64,000 bases of DNA, taken from assembly GCF_022539665.2 (NCBI RefSeq), contig NC_081333.1, forward strand, positions 2,480,001 to 2,544,000, written 5' to 3'. Each line of letters opens with the position of its first letter. Position 1 is the first letter of the stretch. This stretch comes from Daphnia carinata (lineage: Eukaryota; Arthropoda; Branchiopoda; Diplostraca; Daphniidae). A model generated the notes under the pieces. It was not told where the DNA came from and made no database searches. It saw only the letters and a program-made list of their open reading frames with translations. This document shows, in pieces, positions 50,898-61,447 of the stretch. A program made the translations under genes and the position numbers.

Positions 50898-53800
50898 TCA
50901 GACAGGAATGGGCAAAGCCTCTGCTACTAACAGAAGAATATCTTCAGTTTTTGCTCTCCAATTCTGAGGGCTTTTTGAAATAGTTGTCCAAACTTCACCG
51001 TGTCTTGGCTCGGCCTGAACGCAACGCTTTTTAACATCATTCTGCTCTTCTGCTGTCCCATGAAGCAGTTCAAACTTATAGAAATAACCCCATGCGTCTC
51101 CGAAATCTGGATCAATTTTGACTGCTCGATTAAACCATTCACGGCATTTTTGCGTTTTTCTTTCTGTCCAGAAGAGTTTAGAGACAGCCAACAGAACATG
51201 TGGATCATGTTCACATTTTTTAAGCGCGTCGACACTCTTGGTCTTGCGTTGAGGCCGGTCGACAATGAAGATAGTCTCAGCCCATAACAGGCCGGAGGTA
51301 GGACAATCTTGCAATGCTTTCGCCATCATGGCTGAGGCAATATCCTTTAGACCGGTCTTCCACTCCAATCGGATGGCTTCTAGCCAGAGCTGTTGGTTTT
51401 GCGGGTTCTTCTGGCGAGCCTTCTCTAAAACAGATCGTGCCCTAGTCATGTTTCCCTGACTTTCATCGAGTCGGGCTAACAAAAGCCAAAGTGGAACGCT
51501 GGTGGGACACTTTTTAGTACCTAGGCTATAGCTTTCACGAGCCAAGGTCATATGCTGTTGTAACCCGTGGATCTGGCCTTGCATCATGTAGAATTTTGGA
51601 TAATCGGGAAACTGTTCGATGGCTGTCTGAAGCTGTTTCAGAGCTTCTTCCAGGTCACCAAGATGCCATTCAAGTTTGGCTGACTTCATAAGCACACGAG
51701 GAGTAGGTGCCGAGTTTCGAGCTTTCGCCAACAACTTTCGCGCTCGCTCGTATTCCCAGTTTTCAGATTCAAGCTTCACGGCAGCCAACCAAATTTCTTC
51801 CGAGTTGGGATTTGCCTGAAAAGCCAATGACAAGATGGAACGCGCTGCCGGAACGTCCCCTACAAAACCGTAACACATTAAATCCATGTTAAATTTAAAG
51901 CCGTAAATAGGCATGTTTACCTGCCAACCACTTCGACTTAGCACCCATAAGCCAGAGTACTTCAGCTTGGGGACAGTGGGCTACAGCACGTTGAAGCAAT
52001 GATTCTAAAGAATCTCTTGTTCCATGCTGTCGCTCAAAATGGGCTGCTCGAAGCCAGATAGATTTTTTAGCAGGGAAAATTTCTAAAGCATGGGAATAAA
52101 CGGCACGCGAACACTCGAACGCGCCCTGTAAGTCGACAAATACACGATAAATCAATCATTCAGTTCATACTGTATATGCACAATGAATACGTGAACGAAC
52201 GGAAATAAATTCATAATAGACCAATAAATAGAAAGAAATTAAATTTAAAAAAAAACACAAAAAATATAATAATAATTTTAAAAAAAACGCCCTCCACTGA
52301 TCAGGATCAATACAGGCAGTCACGATTTGGGTTCAACCCAGAAGACCGATCAGCACAAAATCGACTCGGTCAACGAAGGGACGAACTCTAGATATAAATT
52401 TAAAAAATTTACCTGAGATGTGAAATTATCAGCGTCTTCCAGCCAACTATGTTTACGGTCTTCGTCTTCGACTCCAGTGCCAATGACAAACTTGATGATA
52501 GCTTGGCAAGTGAGTACAGCTCCGGATTTTTCAGCATCAACAGCTTCTTTTAGCCAGTGTTCTCGATTGATTTCCACTCCGTTGGCCGCCAGAGAATTGA
52601 TCGATCTGTCAATAATTTTCTCAACCATCGCGTTATTCCCCTGAGCCTCCTCAAGTTTGGCGGCTGTGATCCAGATTTGGCGATCTGTTGGGATATTCTC
52701 GCGAGCTTTGTTCAATACCTTCCGGGCATTCTCATAAGTCTCCAATCGAGCAAGGGCAAGCCACAGCTCAACACTCGTCGGGCAACATTCAACGGCTCGA
52801 GAAAGAAGAATTTTGGCATCTTCTGGTTCTTCTAATTCAACAGCAGCTTTCCATAAGCGAACTGAGTTAGGAATGTGTTCTAACGCTTTCCTGCATAAAT
52901 AAAAAGTTCTTTTAATGCAACAAAGAACAAACAAAAATAAGTAAAACATTAGAAGATTACGACACCTAAATACACGTTTTTTGGCTTTCATATCCTGCTC
53001 TAGTTCTGACGCTTTGATCCAAAGTTTGACTGAATTAACTAAATGATTTACGGCTTGTGCTATCACATTCTTTGCCGTGTCAACAGGAACAAGGCGGGCT
53101 GCTTCCAGCCATAGATCTTCTGAATGTGGACAAGTTTCGCAGCCTCGTAGAATCAAGTTACGAGCTGCCTGAAGCTTTCCTGTATAATTATTTATATTAA
53201 CGTAACGTTCGTCGATACAGTTTTCAATACAAATTACCAGTCACTTCTTCGAGACGTGCAGAAGCAATCCATGCAGGAGGATGATTAGGGTTTGTTTCTC
53301 TGACTGACTTGAGCAGCAGTCGAGCCTTTTTAATGTCGTTAATATCACCCCCGTAAGTAGGAATCATGGATTGCAAGTCCGTTAGATAACCTTTAGGATC
53401 AACAACTGTTTGACCCGAGACAGAATCCGAGACTTGATTAAGCTTAATGTCCATCAACGTGTTACGGGCCTGGCCAATTTTGCGCAAATCTAAATCGCCA
53501 GTCGGAGTGAGCATGCCGGGGAACGCTGATGCTAGCCCACTCTTAGGATCAATCGAAGTGGACGATTCTCCTCCCAAGTTTCGAGTCAAAACTGAATCTG
53601 GAAGTGGAGTGAATTTTTCACGTCGTCCTGCTAAACGCTGTTTCCTGTTTCTCGCGTCTCCCACTTCAGGAATGTTTTTCCACTCATCTTCTGACACCTA
53701 AAGAGATTAATATTATTGTGAGGAATAATGTGAGTTCAACAAACAAATAACATATACATACAGCACACAGTTCTCTTTTCAGGTCACTGAACTGTTGTTG

Positions 53801-54287
53801 AATTTTTGGTCTTTCCTGACGATACTTTTCAATTTCTTCTTTCAACCTCTTCTCTCTGTATTCTCTTCTTTTTTCATCCATACGTTCATCAATAGCTTCA
53901 TAAACTGCATCAGCTTCTTCATCATCTTTATCATAAGGATCCTTGTTGAAAAGAGAGCCTCCATAGCCTGCAAACTCATCATAGTTTGCATCATTAAGGT
54001 CTTCTTCAAGATCTTCATCATCATCTTTTTTCCGTTTAGCTGGTGCTGGATGTCGGTCATCTGGTACATCATTAGCATCTCTTGCTGGACCAATATCTGA
54101 CCGTGTAGTGAAGCCTGTAGCACTAAGAGTTGGGCAATAATATTTTGTTTAGATCTTTCAGAATCAACCTAAATTCTAAGACTTACCCTCTGCCAACACC
54201 GGCAACATATCCTTGGGGTGCTGGTTGACCAAGAAAATTTTTCCGTTTGGGATTCACGATTGGAGGTGGTGGTAACTTAGATGCCAT
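50898..54287 (-). CDS. PRPF6: Pre-mRNA-processing factor 6, U5/tri-snRNP HAT-repeat protein
   Basis: PRPF6 bridges U5 and U4/U6 snRNPs in the spliceosomal tri-snRNP. The start is ATG 54287-54285 ([18 protein letters not shown]) and the stop is TGA 50900-50898. Early exons: 54187-54287 and 53762-54122, which contains an acidic/basic stretch ([17 protein letters not shown]) and [20 protein letters not shown]. The exon from 53697 starts [17 protein letters not shown]. The rest is a long series of HAT/TPR-like helix pairs, with repeats such as [61 protein letters not shown] and [16 protein letters not shown]. It ends VAEALPIPV. Order and length agree with the ~940-residue family. The intron between 52416 and 52131 is longer than its neighbours. 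Confidence 0.95.
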
Positions 54288-54697
54288 AGTAATGTTCTGT
54301 TATAAAGCACTTATCGGCAGCAGAACTTTATTTAGCCAAATAAATAAGCAACACTACTTTATTCAGGCAAATTATACTACTGCAGCTCACTAGCCAGCTA
54401 GTGTTTTCGACTTTTCGCAATGTGCGTTGAGTGTCGATCGTACGTTGCCAAGTTTAATAAATTCACTTTCTTCAACCAGGGTGGATAACTGGATATTATA
54501 TCCTATTGTTATACATTTTAAACTCTGCTTTAACCTTCCTATTCTTCAAGAAGTTTGCCGGTATTCGTCTCTTAAGAATGTTCAAAATCAGGGTTCATAA
54601 TCTTCCGGTTTCACCAAACGAAACGCCAACAAACAAACTTAGCAAAATTATCAGCTTGCAATGGTAAAAATAGAAATCGAATTAAAATCTAGGCTTC

Positions 54698-54961
54698 ATG
54701 CAAAGTCAGTTCGGCCTTAATGAAATAGGACGGGTTAGTCTCTTATGGTTCAATAAAAAATTTGGTAGACTTCTCGAAATCATTTCTTGTAAATTAACGA
54801 ATTTCAAGAACGTATTCAAATGTTGGAAGTTCCCATCGGTGTTTGGTAACGGATTGCTGGGTTATAGCCTAATGCTTGTCGGCTATTCCTATTGCCAAGC
54901 AAGAAAAGACATTTCAATGAGTAAGTTCCGCATTCAGGCGGTATTGCAAAAATTCATTTGA
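54698..54961 (+). other. Uncertain 87-codon open frame upstream of PRPF6
   Basis: An ATG-started frame lies in the gap between PRPF6 and RNASEH2B. It includes a hydrophobic part (GNGLLGYSLMLVGYSYC) and a GTAAGT just after 54919. No family is recognised and no following exon was found. It could be the remnant of a small membrane-protein gene or a chance frame. Confidence 0.2.
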
Positions 54962-55201
54962 TTTCCTACTGTTGGAATCCCAACACTGTTTGACAGTGTT
55001 GAAATTAAAACTATATCTAAAACTTTTAAGGTACTTACCAACCTGTCCAACATAACATTAAGTGCTTAACTTTTGAAAATTTAAAAAGTTGTTCCTAAAT
55101 TGCCCTAAAATAAGTTACAGAAAAGAAATATAGGAATTCATTAGTCTAATAAATGACATACATATATTTTTAAAAGGTGTTCGTATGAGCTAGGACAAGC
55201 T

Positions 55202-56519
55202 CTATTTCTTCCCAAAAAAGGATGCTATACTTTTTGATCCTTTTGCCGCACTGGCTAATGCTTTTGATTTTGCCGATACCTGAAGTTTTTCCTATGTATA
55301 TAAGAGTAACGCAAACTTACTGAAACTAAAAATATGGAAACATTTCATCCATATTCCTACAGACCTTGGCAAGTGGTTTTTGATCTTTACTGTAATCTTC
55401 CAATGGTTCTTGATTCGATATGCCAGCAATTTTTTGTCGTTTAGCTGGAGGCTCATTAGTTTCCTCATCCTTTACCGATTTCGGGACTACTGGCAGATTA
55501 AGGTGTTTTTCCAAAGCTACCGTCAGTTCGTCAGAGAGATATTCGGTTACCAACCCAAATGCGTATCGCATAAACGAACCTGAAACAGTGAAAACAAAGA
55601 TCATGAAGAATTGAAAAAAAAAAAAAAAAAAAATTTTACAAATATTACTCTCGGGGACATTCGTTGCAGCAGCTTTGACATAGTTAGCGGAAACCGTAGA
55701 ATGAGTTACATTAAAGCTGCTATCTTTCAGATGTTGACTTATACGCGAGACCTTTTTTTCTAGCCAATTTAGGGTTTTTTGCTCATTGTATTTCCAGGCT
55801 TGGAAAGCTCCTGATTGTTTACAGTCAGCTATCTTTTCAAGATCTTGCATTTTACAACATGTGGTTAACTTCTTAGTATCTGCATATTCATCATCAACAA
55901 GCAGTTGATCTATTGGGCTTGCGAATTTTGCCTTATAAACCAATTAACACATTTTATTACTTTTTAAAATTGAAGGTTATACTTAATACTTTGCATAAAT
56001 ATGGCAGGATAAGGAATAATGGGTCTATACTGGTTGTGAGGAACAAAGATCCATCTGATTGAACTGAGTTGTCAACAAACCACGATCTTTCACGGTTTCA
56101 TAGTTAAATAAGAAAAATGGTTTTTATTTTGTTTAAATTTTTTTCAACAGAACTCTTATGGTCTATTATACCTTTTGGGTTCATCAAACTGATTAATTTC
56201 ATAGATTTTAGTATAGTGGTGGGAAAAGGCATACAGAGTTCCTGAGTCTGTTTTTGGATTTCGTAGGTTGACAATTACAATATCTGAATTATTATCATTT
56301 AACATGACATCTTTTTCAAAGAAAATCATTAGTTCCATGAAACATTTGAATTCAAACCAAATTACCTGGAACAATCATTATGCATTGCGATTGTGGATGG
56401 TAAACCTTGCATTCAGAAGCAATTTTTCCTTTGCTTTTGTTTTCATCTTCCTTTTCTGGCGATGAACTAACGTCTACTGCGTTTTCTTGTGCAGAAGTCT
56501 TTCTAGTCACTCTTGGCAT
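55202..56519 (-). CDS. RNASEH2B: Ribonuclease H2 subunit B, 6 exons, 321 aa
   Basis: This is the non-catalytic subunit of the RNase H2 trimer that removes ribonucleotides from DNA and RNA in RNA:DNA hybrids. Exons: 56366-56519, 56172-56310, 55990-56086, 55649-55931, 55365-55579 and 55202-55279. All junctions are GT-AG with closed phases (966 nt). Landmarks: MPRVTRKTSAQENAVD; IVIVNLRNPKTDSGTLYAF; SWFVDNSVQSDGSLFLTTSI followed by DPLFLILPYL; ASPIDQLLVDDEYAD; NEQKTLNWLEKKVSRI; MRYAFGLVTEYLSDEL. The last exon encodes 25 residues ending SIASFFGKK, a PIP-box-like PCNA-binding end matching the position of the human one. Human RNASEH2B is 312 residues. A run of about 22 A on the plus strand lies in the intron after exon 4. 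Confidence 0.93.
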
Positions 56520-57224
56520 GATGAAAAACAAACGATTAAGGAATAGTTTTACGACTTCGCACGTTGGGAGCTGGCAGCGTAGACTAATAACATGCTTTTG
56601 TTTGATTTCGCGGTCTCCGAAACTTTGATTTACACCATTGATTTGAAATTGGGTGCTGCTCTAATGCAAAACACAACCGGGTTCGGAAACGTTGATCGGG
56701 TCATTTTTTTACCCGAATTTGTGGGTTATCTTAATTGATGGCATGCGGGTTTCTCGGTGCATGTTGCAGGCTAATTTTTTCTTTCTTTTTTTTTTTACCC
56801 GATCTCTTAACGGCGTTTACCTGCGCCAAGAAGGATCGCATAGAAAGCGGCGGAAATCGGATTTAGAACTGGGAACAGAGAATGCTGATTCCTCACCCAT
56901 TCGAAATGAAACCCGGGTGGGTTAAAGGCCACAAAAGAAATGGCCCATAGCCTACCCAACCCAAAAACAAAGTTTTCGACACCCAGTCACCAACTCAAAC
57001 ATAAAAATCAACAAATTAAATTAACCATTTGACACGGCGCCGAGCCCTACATGTCATTGTACAATCAAAATATAATTGGTACACAAAGCTTAGAAAAAAC
57101 AACAGCTTGACAAAAATGTTTAAAGACTTTCCAAACAAAGGTTGAATAAATCATATAAAGGTGAATGAGAGTATCAATATAGAATCCACCATAATAAAAT
57201 TGTGAATTTTTAACACTGCAAGCA
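56520..57224. other. Intergenic region
   Basis: This contains the RNASEH2B promoter side and the 3' UTR of the next minus-strand gene. One plus-strand open stretch near 56.69-56.92 kb has no recognisable features. Confidence 0.5.
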
Positions 57225-58115
57225 TTAAAAGTGGAATGGCCAACTATTTTTTATTTTGGCTTCTCTTTCCAACCTTTCAATGTTGTTTTCCTCAATGTCC
57301 ATTTCTTCGTAAAATGAATTTAATGACGGCTGCATATTTTTTAATTTACTTGCAACCTGAGACATAAGCTCAAGATTAAACTGGTTATCATCTCCTTCTA
57401 ACTGGGCAGGAGGAAAGACATCATCACATGGTTCCCACTCCAAACTTTCAGCTTCCATCATGAGCTGAAGCAGCTCTGAAACACTGAATTCCAGACTAAC
57501 ACTGTCAACTTCTTGGTGCCACAATCTCCATAAGTCTAGTAGTGTTGAATGACTATAGGCAGGTTGATTATCATTTTTTTTTAAAAGAAGTGGAATTTCA
57601 GGCATTCCTTCTTTCCTCCATTGTAGCAACTTTGCTTCTAAAGCCAATCTTACATAGTCCAAAACATCCTCTTCTGGTGAATGCACCTGCTACAGATAAC
57701 CCAGTTGTGAATACATTAGTTTGATAAGCCATACAGTTTATGTAATTTTTTTTACTTACTGCACATAGGTGTTTAAGTTTTTTTATGTAATGATTTTTTA
57801 GTAAGATTGGCCTACATTTACAGTGCTATTCATAAATTGAACAAATGTAACGTTTTTAAAATAAATGTTATGCAGTGATTATGTTACCAGTGTAATATGC
57901 TTTTCCAAATTTGATATGCTAGAAGCTTGATACATTTGACACTGGGGACATTTCAACTGAGGGATCAGATCTTGCCATCTGAAACAGAAAGTATTTGAAT
58001 TATTTTACAACGGTCGACGCAGATGTCTTTTAACCTGGCATCCTTGATATATACATATACATGTATTATACCTGGCGTCTTTTGGGAAAACTTTTTTAGT
58101 TACATGAAAATCCAT
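57225..58115 (-). CDS. Unrecognised protein with one C2H2 zinc finger, 3 exons, 198 aa
   Basis: The family is not recognised. Exons 58072-58115, 57888-57978 and 57225-57686 are joined at GT-AG sites, and the phases close to 597 nt. The protein starts MDFHVTKKVFPKDARWQDL. Exon 2 and the exon 2-3 junction encode a C2H2 finger, with cysteines in LKCPQCQMYQ and histidines in LEKHITLVH spanning the splice site. The remaining ~150 residues are acidic and probably helical (DYVRLALEAKLLQWRKE, LLDLWRLWHQEV, SVSELLQLMMEAESLEWEP) and end in a charged segment (EENNIERLEREAKIKN). A single finger plus helical acidic tail suggests a protein-protein adaptor, but this is only inference. Confidence 0.75.
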
Positions 58116-58934
58116 TTGAATATTGTGGAACTTATGTTTCAATTGCTCTTGCAATTCCAGTAGTTATACCAAATAAGAGGAGAGGTAACCCATGCTAAAA
58201 AACGTGGGCAGGTTTTATAACACTTTCTGGCTGACATTAGCGCCATCTTACGCCTGGGGAAACGTTTTTGGCCCTTCACCAATTTCAGAAGACCATTTTA
58301 CAACTTTTTCACGGTATTTCTGTCAATGACAGGATTGAAAGTAGTTAATGAATAAATAATCAATAGTCTGGCTAAATAAAATGAAAAACATACAATACGA
58401 TCTATTTGCTGCTTCTTCCAAACGGTAGATGACGCCGTGTTCTGTAAAAATTTTCTCCCTATGGTCTTGACCATCTCCCTTTCCTCTCTGAGTTACCCTT
58501 GTTTATTTGTCTTTTGTAATTATTGCACATATGGCTCGCATGTGTCAGGTAGTCCACCGTTGCCGTTTGTCAATATAGTATTTGCTATTTACACCACTGC
58601 TAGATGCGGCGCCTCCGTCTCCGACTCTCTGGTAATTGTTCTCCGGTCTCTCTCTCACAAAGACTCTGTTTTAACTCTGTTCGCTACTTTGTAAAACAAC
58701 TTTCACATGCGAATACGTTTCACACTATTCAGAACAAATTCAAAAGATTCAAGTAGTCAAAGAATATAAATGAAACATTCTCAGAATTTCTATCCTCTAC
58801 TGTCAACTAAACCGAAGGTGACATAACTTCTACCGCACCCATCCCCAACGTTATAAAAGCAAAGTGCTTGACCTGCACGCTTGGGACTATCCTTTAAAAT
58901 ATATACCACATCAAACTACACAATAAGCCCCACA
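58116..58934. other. Intergenic region between zinc-finger gene and tRNA
   Basis: This contains the start-side region of the zinc-finger gene. One plus-strand Ser/Leu-rich open stretch near 58.44-58.69 kb has no recognisable motif and is not called. Confidence 0.5.
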
Positions 58935-59007
58935 GCCTCTGTGGCCCAATGGATAAGGCACCGGCCTCCTAAGCCGGGGATTGCGAGTTCGAATCTCGCC
59001 AGAGGTA
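58935..59007 (+). tRNA. tRNA-Arg (anticodon CCT)
   Basis: The 73-base cloverleaf closes fully. The acceptor GCCTCTG pairs with CAGAGGT, including the G-U pair at 1:72 that animal tRNA-Arg(CCT) also shows. The anticodon stem is CCGGC/GCCGG with loop CTCCTAA (anticodon CCT), and the T arm is GCGAG-TTCGAAT-CTCGC. Box A TGGCCCAATGG and box B GGTTCGA-type are intact. There is no intron and CCA is not encoded, as expected for a nuclear gene. Confidence 0.97.
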
Positions 59008-59400
59008 ATAACATAATCATTAAGTTAGCTAGGCTGTGAATGAAAAAAGTTAACTGAAACGGTACGAGCACTGTTTATACAGAAACGGTTATCGTGTGAC
59101 GAATCACAGCATTCAATTTTTACAGCCCATATTGAATAGTTTAACACCAATTTTGTGACGAAGCTTCTGCGTAGCCCACTAGACCAATTTTTTAATTGAG
59201 TGCAACTGTGTTTCACAAGATTCAACTAATCGATTATGACAATAATTTTTTTCTTATTTTCTTAGTTGAGCTGTATGAGATCCTAATCAATATGAAGGGC
59301 TAGATTTCGTTAAAATCTATTATGCAGGAGACAGTAGTAATAAAATAAGTAGAAGGAAACAGGAAAATTGTGTTTTAGTCTATACAACCATTGAGAATTG
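59008..59400. other. Intergenic region
   Basis: This lies between the tRNA and the TIMM29 stop codon. AT-rich; nothing recognised apart from the expected TIMM29 3' UTR. Confidence 0.5.
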
Positions 59401-60162
59401 CTACTTTCTAGAAAACTCATCAGGATTTACATCAAAATCTTTCATGTGCCAATTGATATTCCACCATTGGCCAAGAAAGCCAACATCAATAATTCTTTTG
59501 TGAAAACCAATAATTCTTGGCTTCAGATACTTGCATTGAGAAGGATAAATACCACAATCCTGATGATAATTTGCTAACCAAATTAGGGAGAATAACCCCA
59601 AACTTAGGCAGCGAACAGTTCCTTCATTGTAACTTTGGCGTATTAAGCAAAGACGGTCATCGGTTACTGGATTGAGATTTGCTTCAGAAACAAGAATAGC
59701 ATCATCTGCTGCTTTAACCATAGCTTCATAATATGTCCTAGCATCAGGGTTAGTTTCTGTAGCATACAATACACATCCAATTCCTGTACACAGACATAAG
59801 TGATTGATGAGAATGATGAGATTATTTCCAAAAACAAACATGGTTACCTGTTAAATAAGCTGCCGCTTTTTTAGGTTTAGCCTTCATACTAGTGACAGTG
59901 TCAACTGCCACATCTCTATAGTCAGAGTAAAGAACCGTCCAAAATTTTTCTGCAACACCAAATTTGAGAACATTATTTAGAGGAACTCAGATGCATTTTG
60001 CCATTCAACCTTACTCCATTTTTCCAGCCTAGTTCCTTTATCCACGGGAGATATCGGTGAAGTTGGAGGTGAACTGGAAGTGGTCGTTTCCGCCGTTGTG
60101 GAAGAAAATCTAGCTTTTCCTGCTTGTTGCCGAGCAAGAACTCTTCTTGAAAAACGAAACAT
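59401..60162 (-). CDS. TIMM29: Mitochondrial import subunit Tim29, 3 exons, 210 aa
   Basis: Tim29 is a metazoan subunit of the TIM22 carrier translocase in the mitochondrial inner membrane. Exons 60015-60162, 59848-59949 and 59401-59783 close in frame (633 nt). The N-terminus MFRFSRRVLARQQAGKARFS is a likely presequence. Conserved blocks are NFWTVLYSDYRDVAVDT, KPKKAAAYLTGIGCVLYATE, YNEGTVRCLSLGLFSLIWL, CKYLKPRIIGFHKRIIDVGF and GQWWNINWHMKDFDVNPDEF, which match the vertebrate GFVGRWW...DCDINDDEF block. The protein stops at SRK right after this block, whereas human Tim29 has about 70 more residues. The gene is head-to-head with the next one. Confidence 0.85.
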
Positions 60163-60519
60163 GTCTTTTTTGTGAAAATTGCAAAGTACAGCAGACGAAT
60201 TTCCACATGTTTACTAAAAGAGAATAAGATGGGTTTCGGCAACAAAAATTAAATTCCTGTTGCCAAAGCAATATCCGGTGCTCGCAATTTCCGCGTTTTT
60301 TCGAAGCAATTTCTTTGCAGCGACAGGATGACCTAAGCGTTTTACTTTCTAATTTAATAAAAACTAAAAGGCAGCAAAAAGCTTTCCATTCCAGAAAATA
60401 TAACGTTCAGTCTTTGTTCGTCTTCACTGTTACAGCATGAGCAAGTGCGCGTTCAAATATTTTTGACACACTTTTAATTGCCAAAAAGTTCTTGAATTCG
60501 CAAAAAGTATCACATTAGA
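60163..60519. promoter_or_regulatory. Shared 357-bp divergent promoter region
   Basis: The starts of TIMM29 (-) and of the LU-like gene (+) are 357 bases apart and point away from each other, so both promoters must lie here. No TATA box is evident at a set distance. Confidence 0.6.
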
Positions 60520-61191
60520 ATGAGAAACAACGCAGAGAAAAAAGCTAAAAGGGTTTCTAGTCCTTCAGAAGGTGTGCATGGGCCAGCCAATCATTCCAGT
60601 TGTTGGAAAATTCCGGTCATCATTTTAATTCTCATTTGCCTGGGAATCATTGTTTGTCTGGCCCAGTACTATGTTTCGTCATCAGCTCCAATGGAGTGTT
60701 ATCAATGCAACTGGATCTCACAACCATATGGGCCATCTCTGGTTGACGATCCTTGCGGACAAGACCAACGTCTCAGGCCAAACAGCAACGCCCACCTCAA
60801 AATTTGTGCACCAGACCAGAACTACTGCGGAACGCTTCACATACTGTTCTCGTACAAGGTTTCGGGCCAGGTCAAACAACTTGAGTTTGCCTTCATTCGT
60901 GACTGTTTCGCCGACTATCCATTGCCATACGTCATGCAACTGGACAACCACAACCAGACTTACTACGGGACCAGGGAAGGCAATGTCTATTCCAATCTAG
61001 CCGGTATGACGTTAAACATGACTGTCGTCGGCCAGCAATGCAGTTTCTGGAACAAGTGCAACTCTAATGTACCTAGAACTGGACTAGCATGGGCATTTAT
61101 TGATTCCGTCGCCATTTTGCATCAGGCTAAACAGAAGGGTGTGAGTGCTTGGCGGGCTTTGGTCGATTTTGTTCAAGCTCAAAATGAATAA
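60520..61191 (+). CDS. Intronless type II membrane protein with a cysteine-rich LU/Ly6-like ectodomain, 223 aa
   Basis: The specific family is not recognised. One uninterrupted frame runs from ATG 60520 to TAA 61191. It has a basic N-terminus (KKAKR), one membrane helix at about 31-49 (IPVIILILICLGIIVCLAQY) and an outside domain with about ten cysteines. These start CYQCN (60-64) and continue with DPC, KIC, YCGT, RDC and finally QQC...NKCN. A CxxC start and a terminal CN is the pattern of three-finger LU/Ly6 domains, although here the tether is N-terminal and not a GPI anchor. N-glycosylation motifs include NQT and NMT. AATAAA signals overlap the stop (61187) and follow at 61193 and 61265. 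Its role is unknown. Confidence 0.7.
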   Translation: MRNNAEKKAKRVSSPSEGVHGPANHSSCWKIPVIILILICLGIIVCLAQYYVSSSAPMECYQCNWISQPYGPSLVDDPCGQDQRLRPNSNAHLKICAPDQNYCGTLHILFSYKVSGQVKQLEFAFIRDCFADYPLPYVMQLDNHNQTYYGTREGNVYSNLAGMTLNMTVVGQQCSFWNKCNSNVPRTGLAWAFIDSVAILHQAKQKGVSAWRALVDFVQAQNE

Positions 61192-61447
61192 AAATAAACT
61201 CTTAACACACCATTAGTGGCTGAAATACGTTAACATTCTCTGCTTTATAACCTCGATTTCATTAAATAAAAATTACCTTCATACCCTTGAAATATTTTGA
61301 ATTCTTTAACGTGAGGGGTGGAAATCCGTTAAGTTGCCATGGTTACTGTTCAACACAACACAGCAGAGGAAAGAAAATAATACATGGCTGCAGTTCCGAA
61401 AAATTCTTGTTGGTATTGCTGTTTCTAATCGTGCTGACGTTGTTAAC

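Noticed and set aside
56692-56925. Plus-strand open frame next to RNASEH2B
   Set aside because: It includes a poly-T-derived Phe run and has no recognisable protein features.
58437-58694. Plus-strand Ser/Leu-rich open frame
   Set aside because: No domain, no splice partners and no conservation clue; likely chance.
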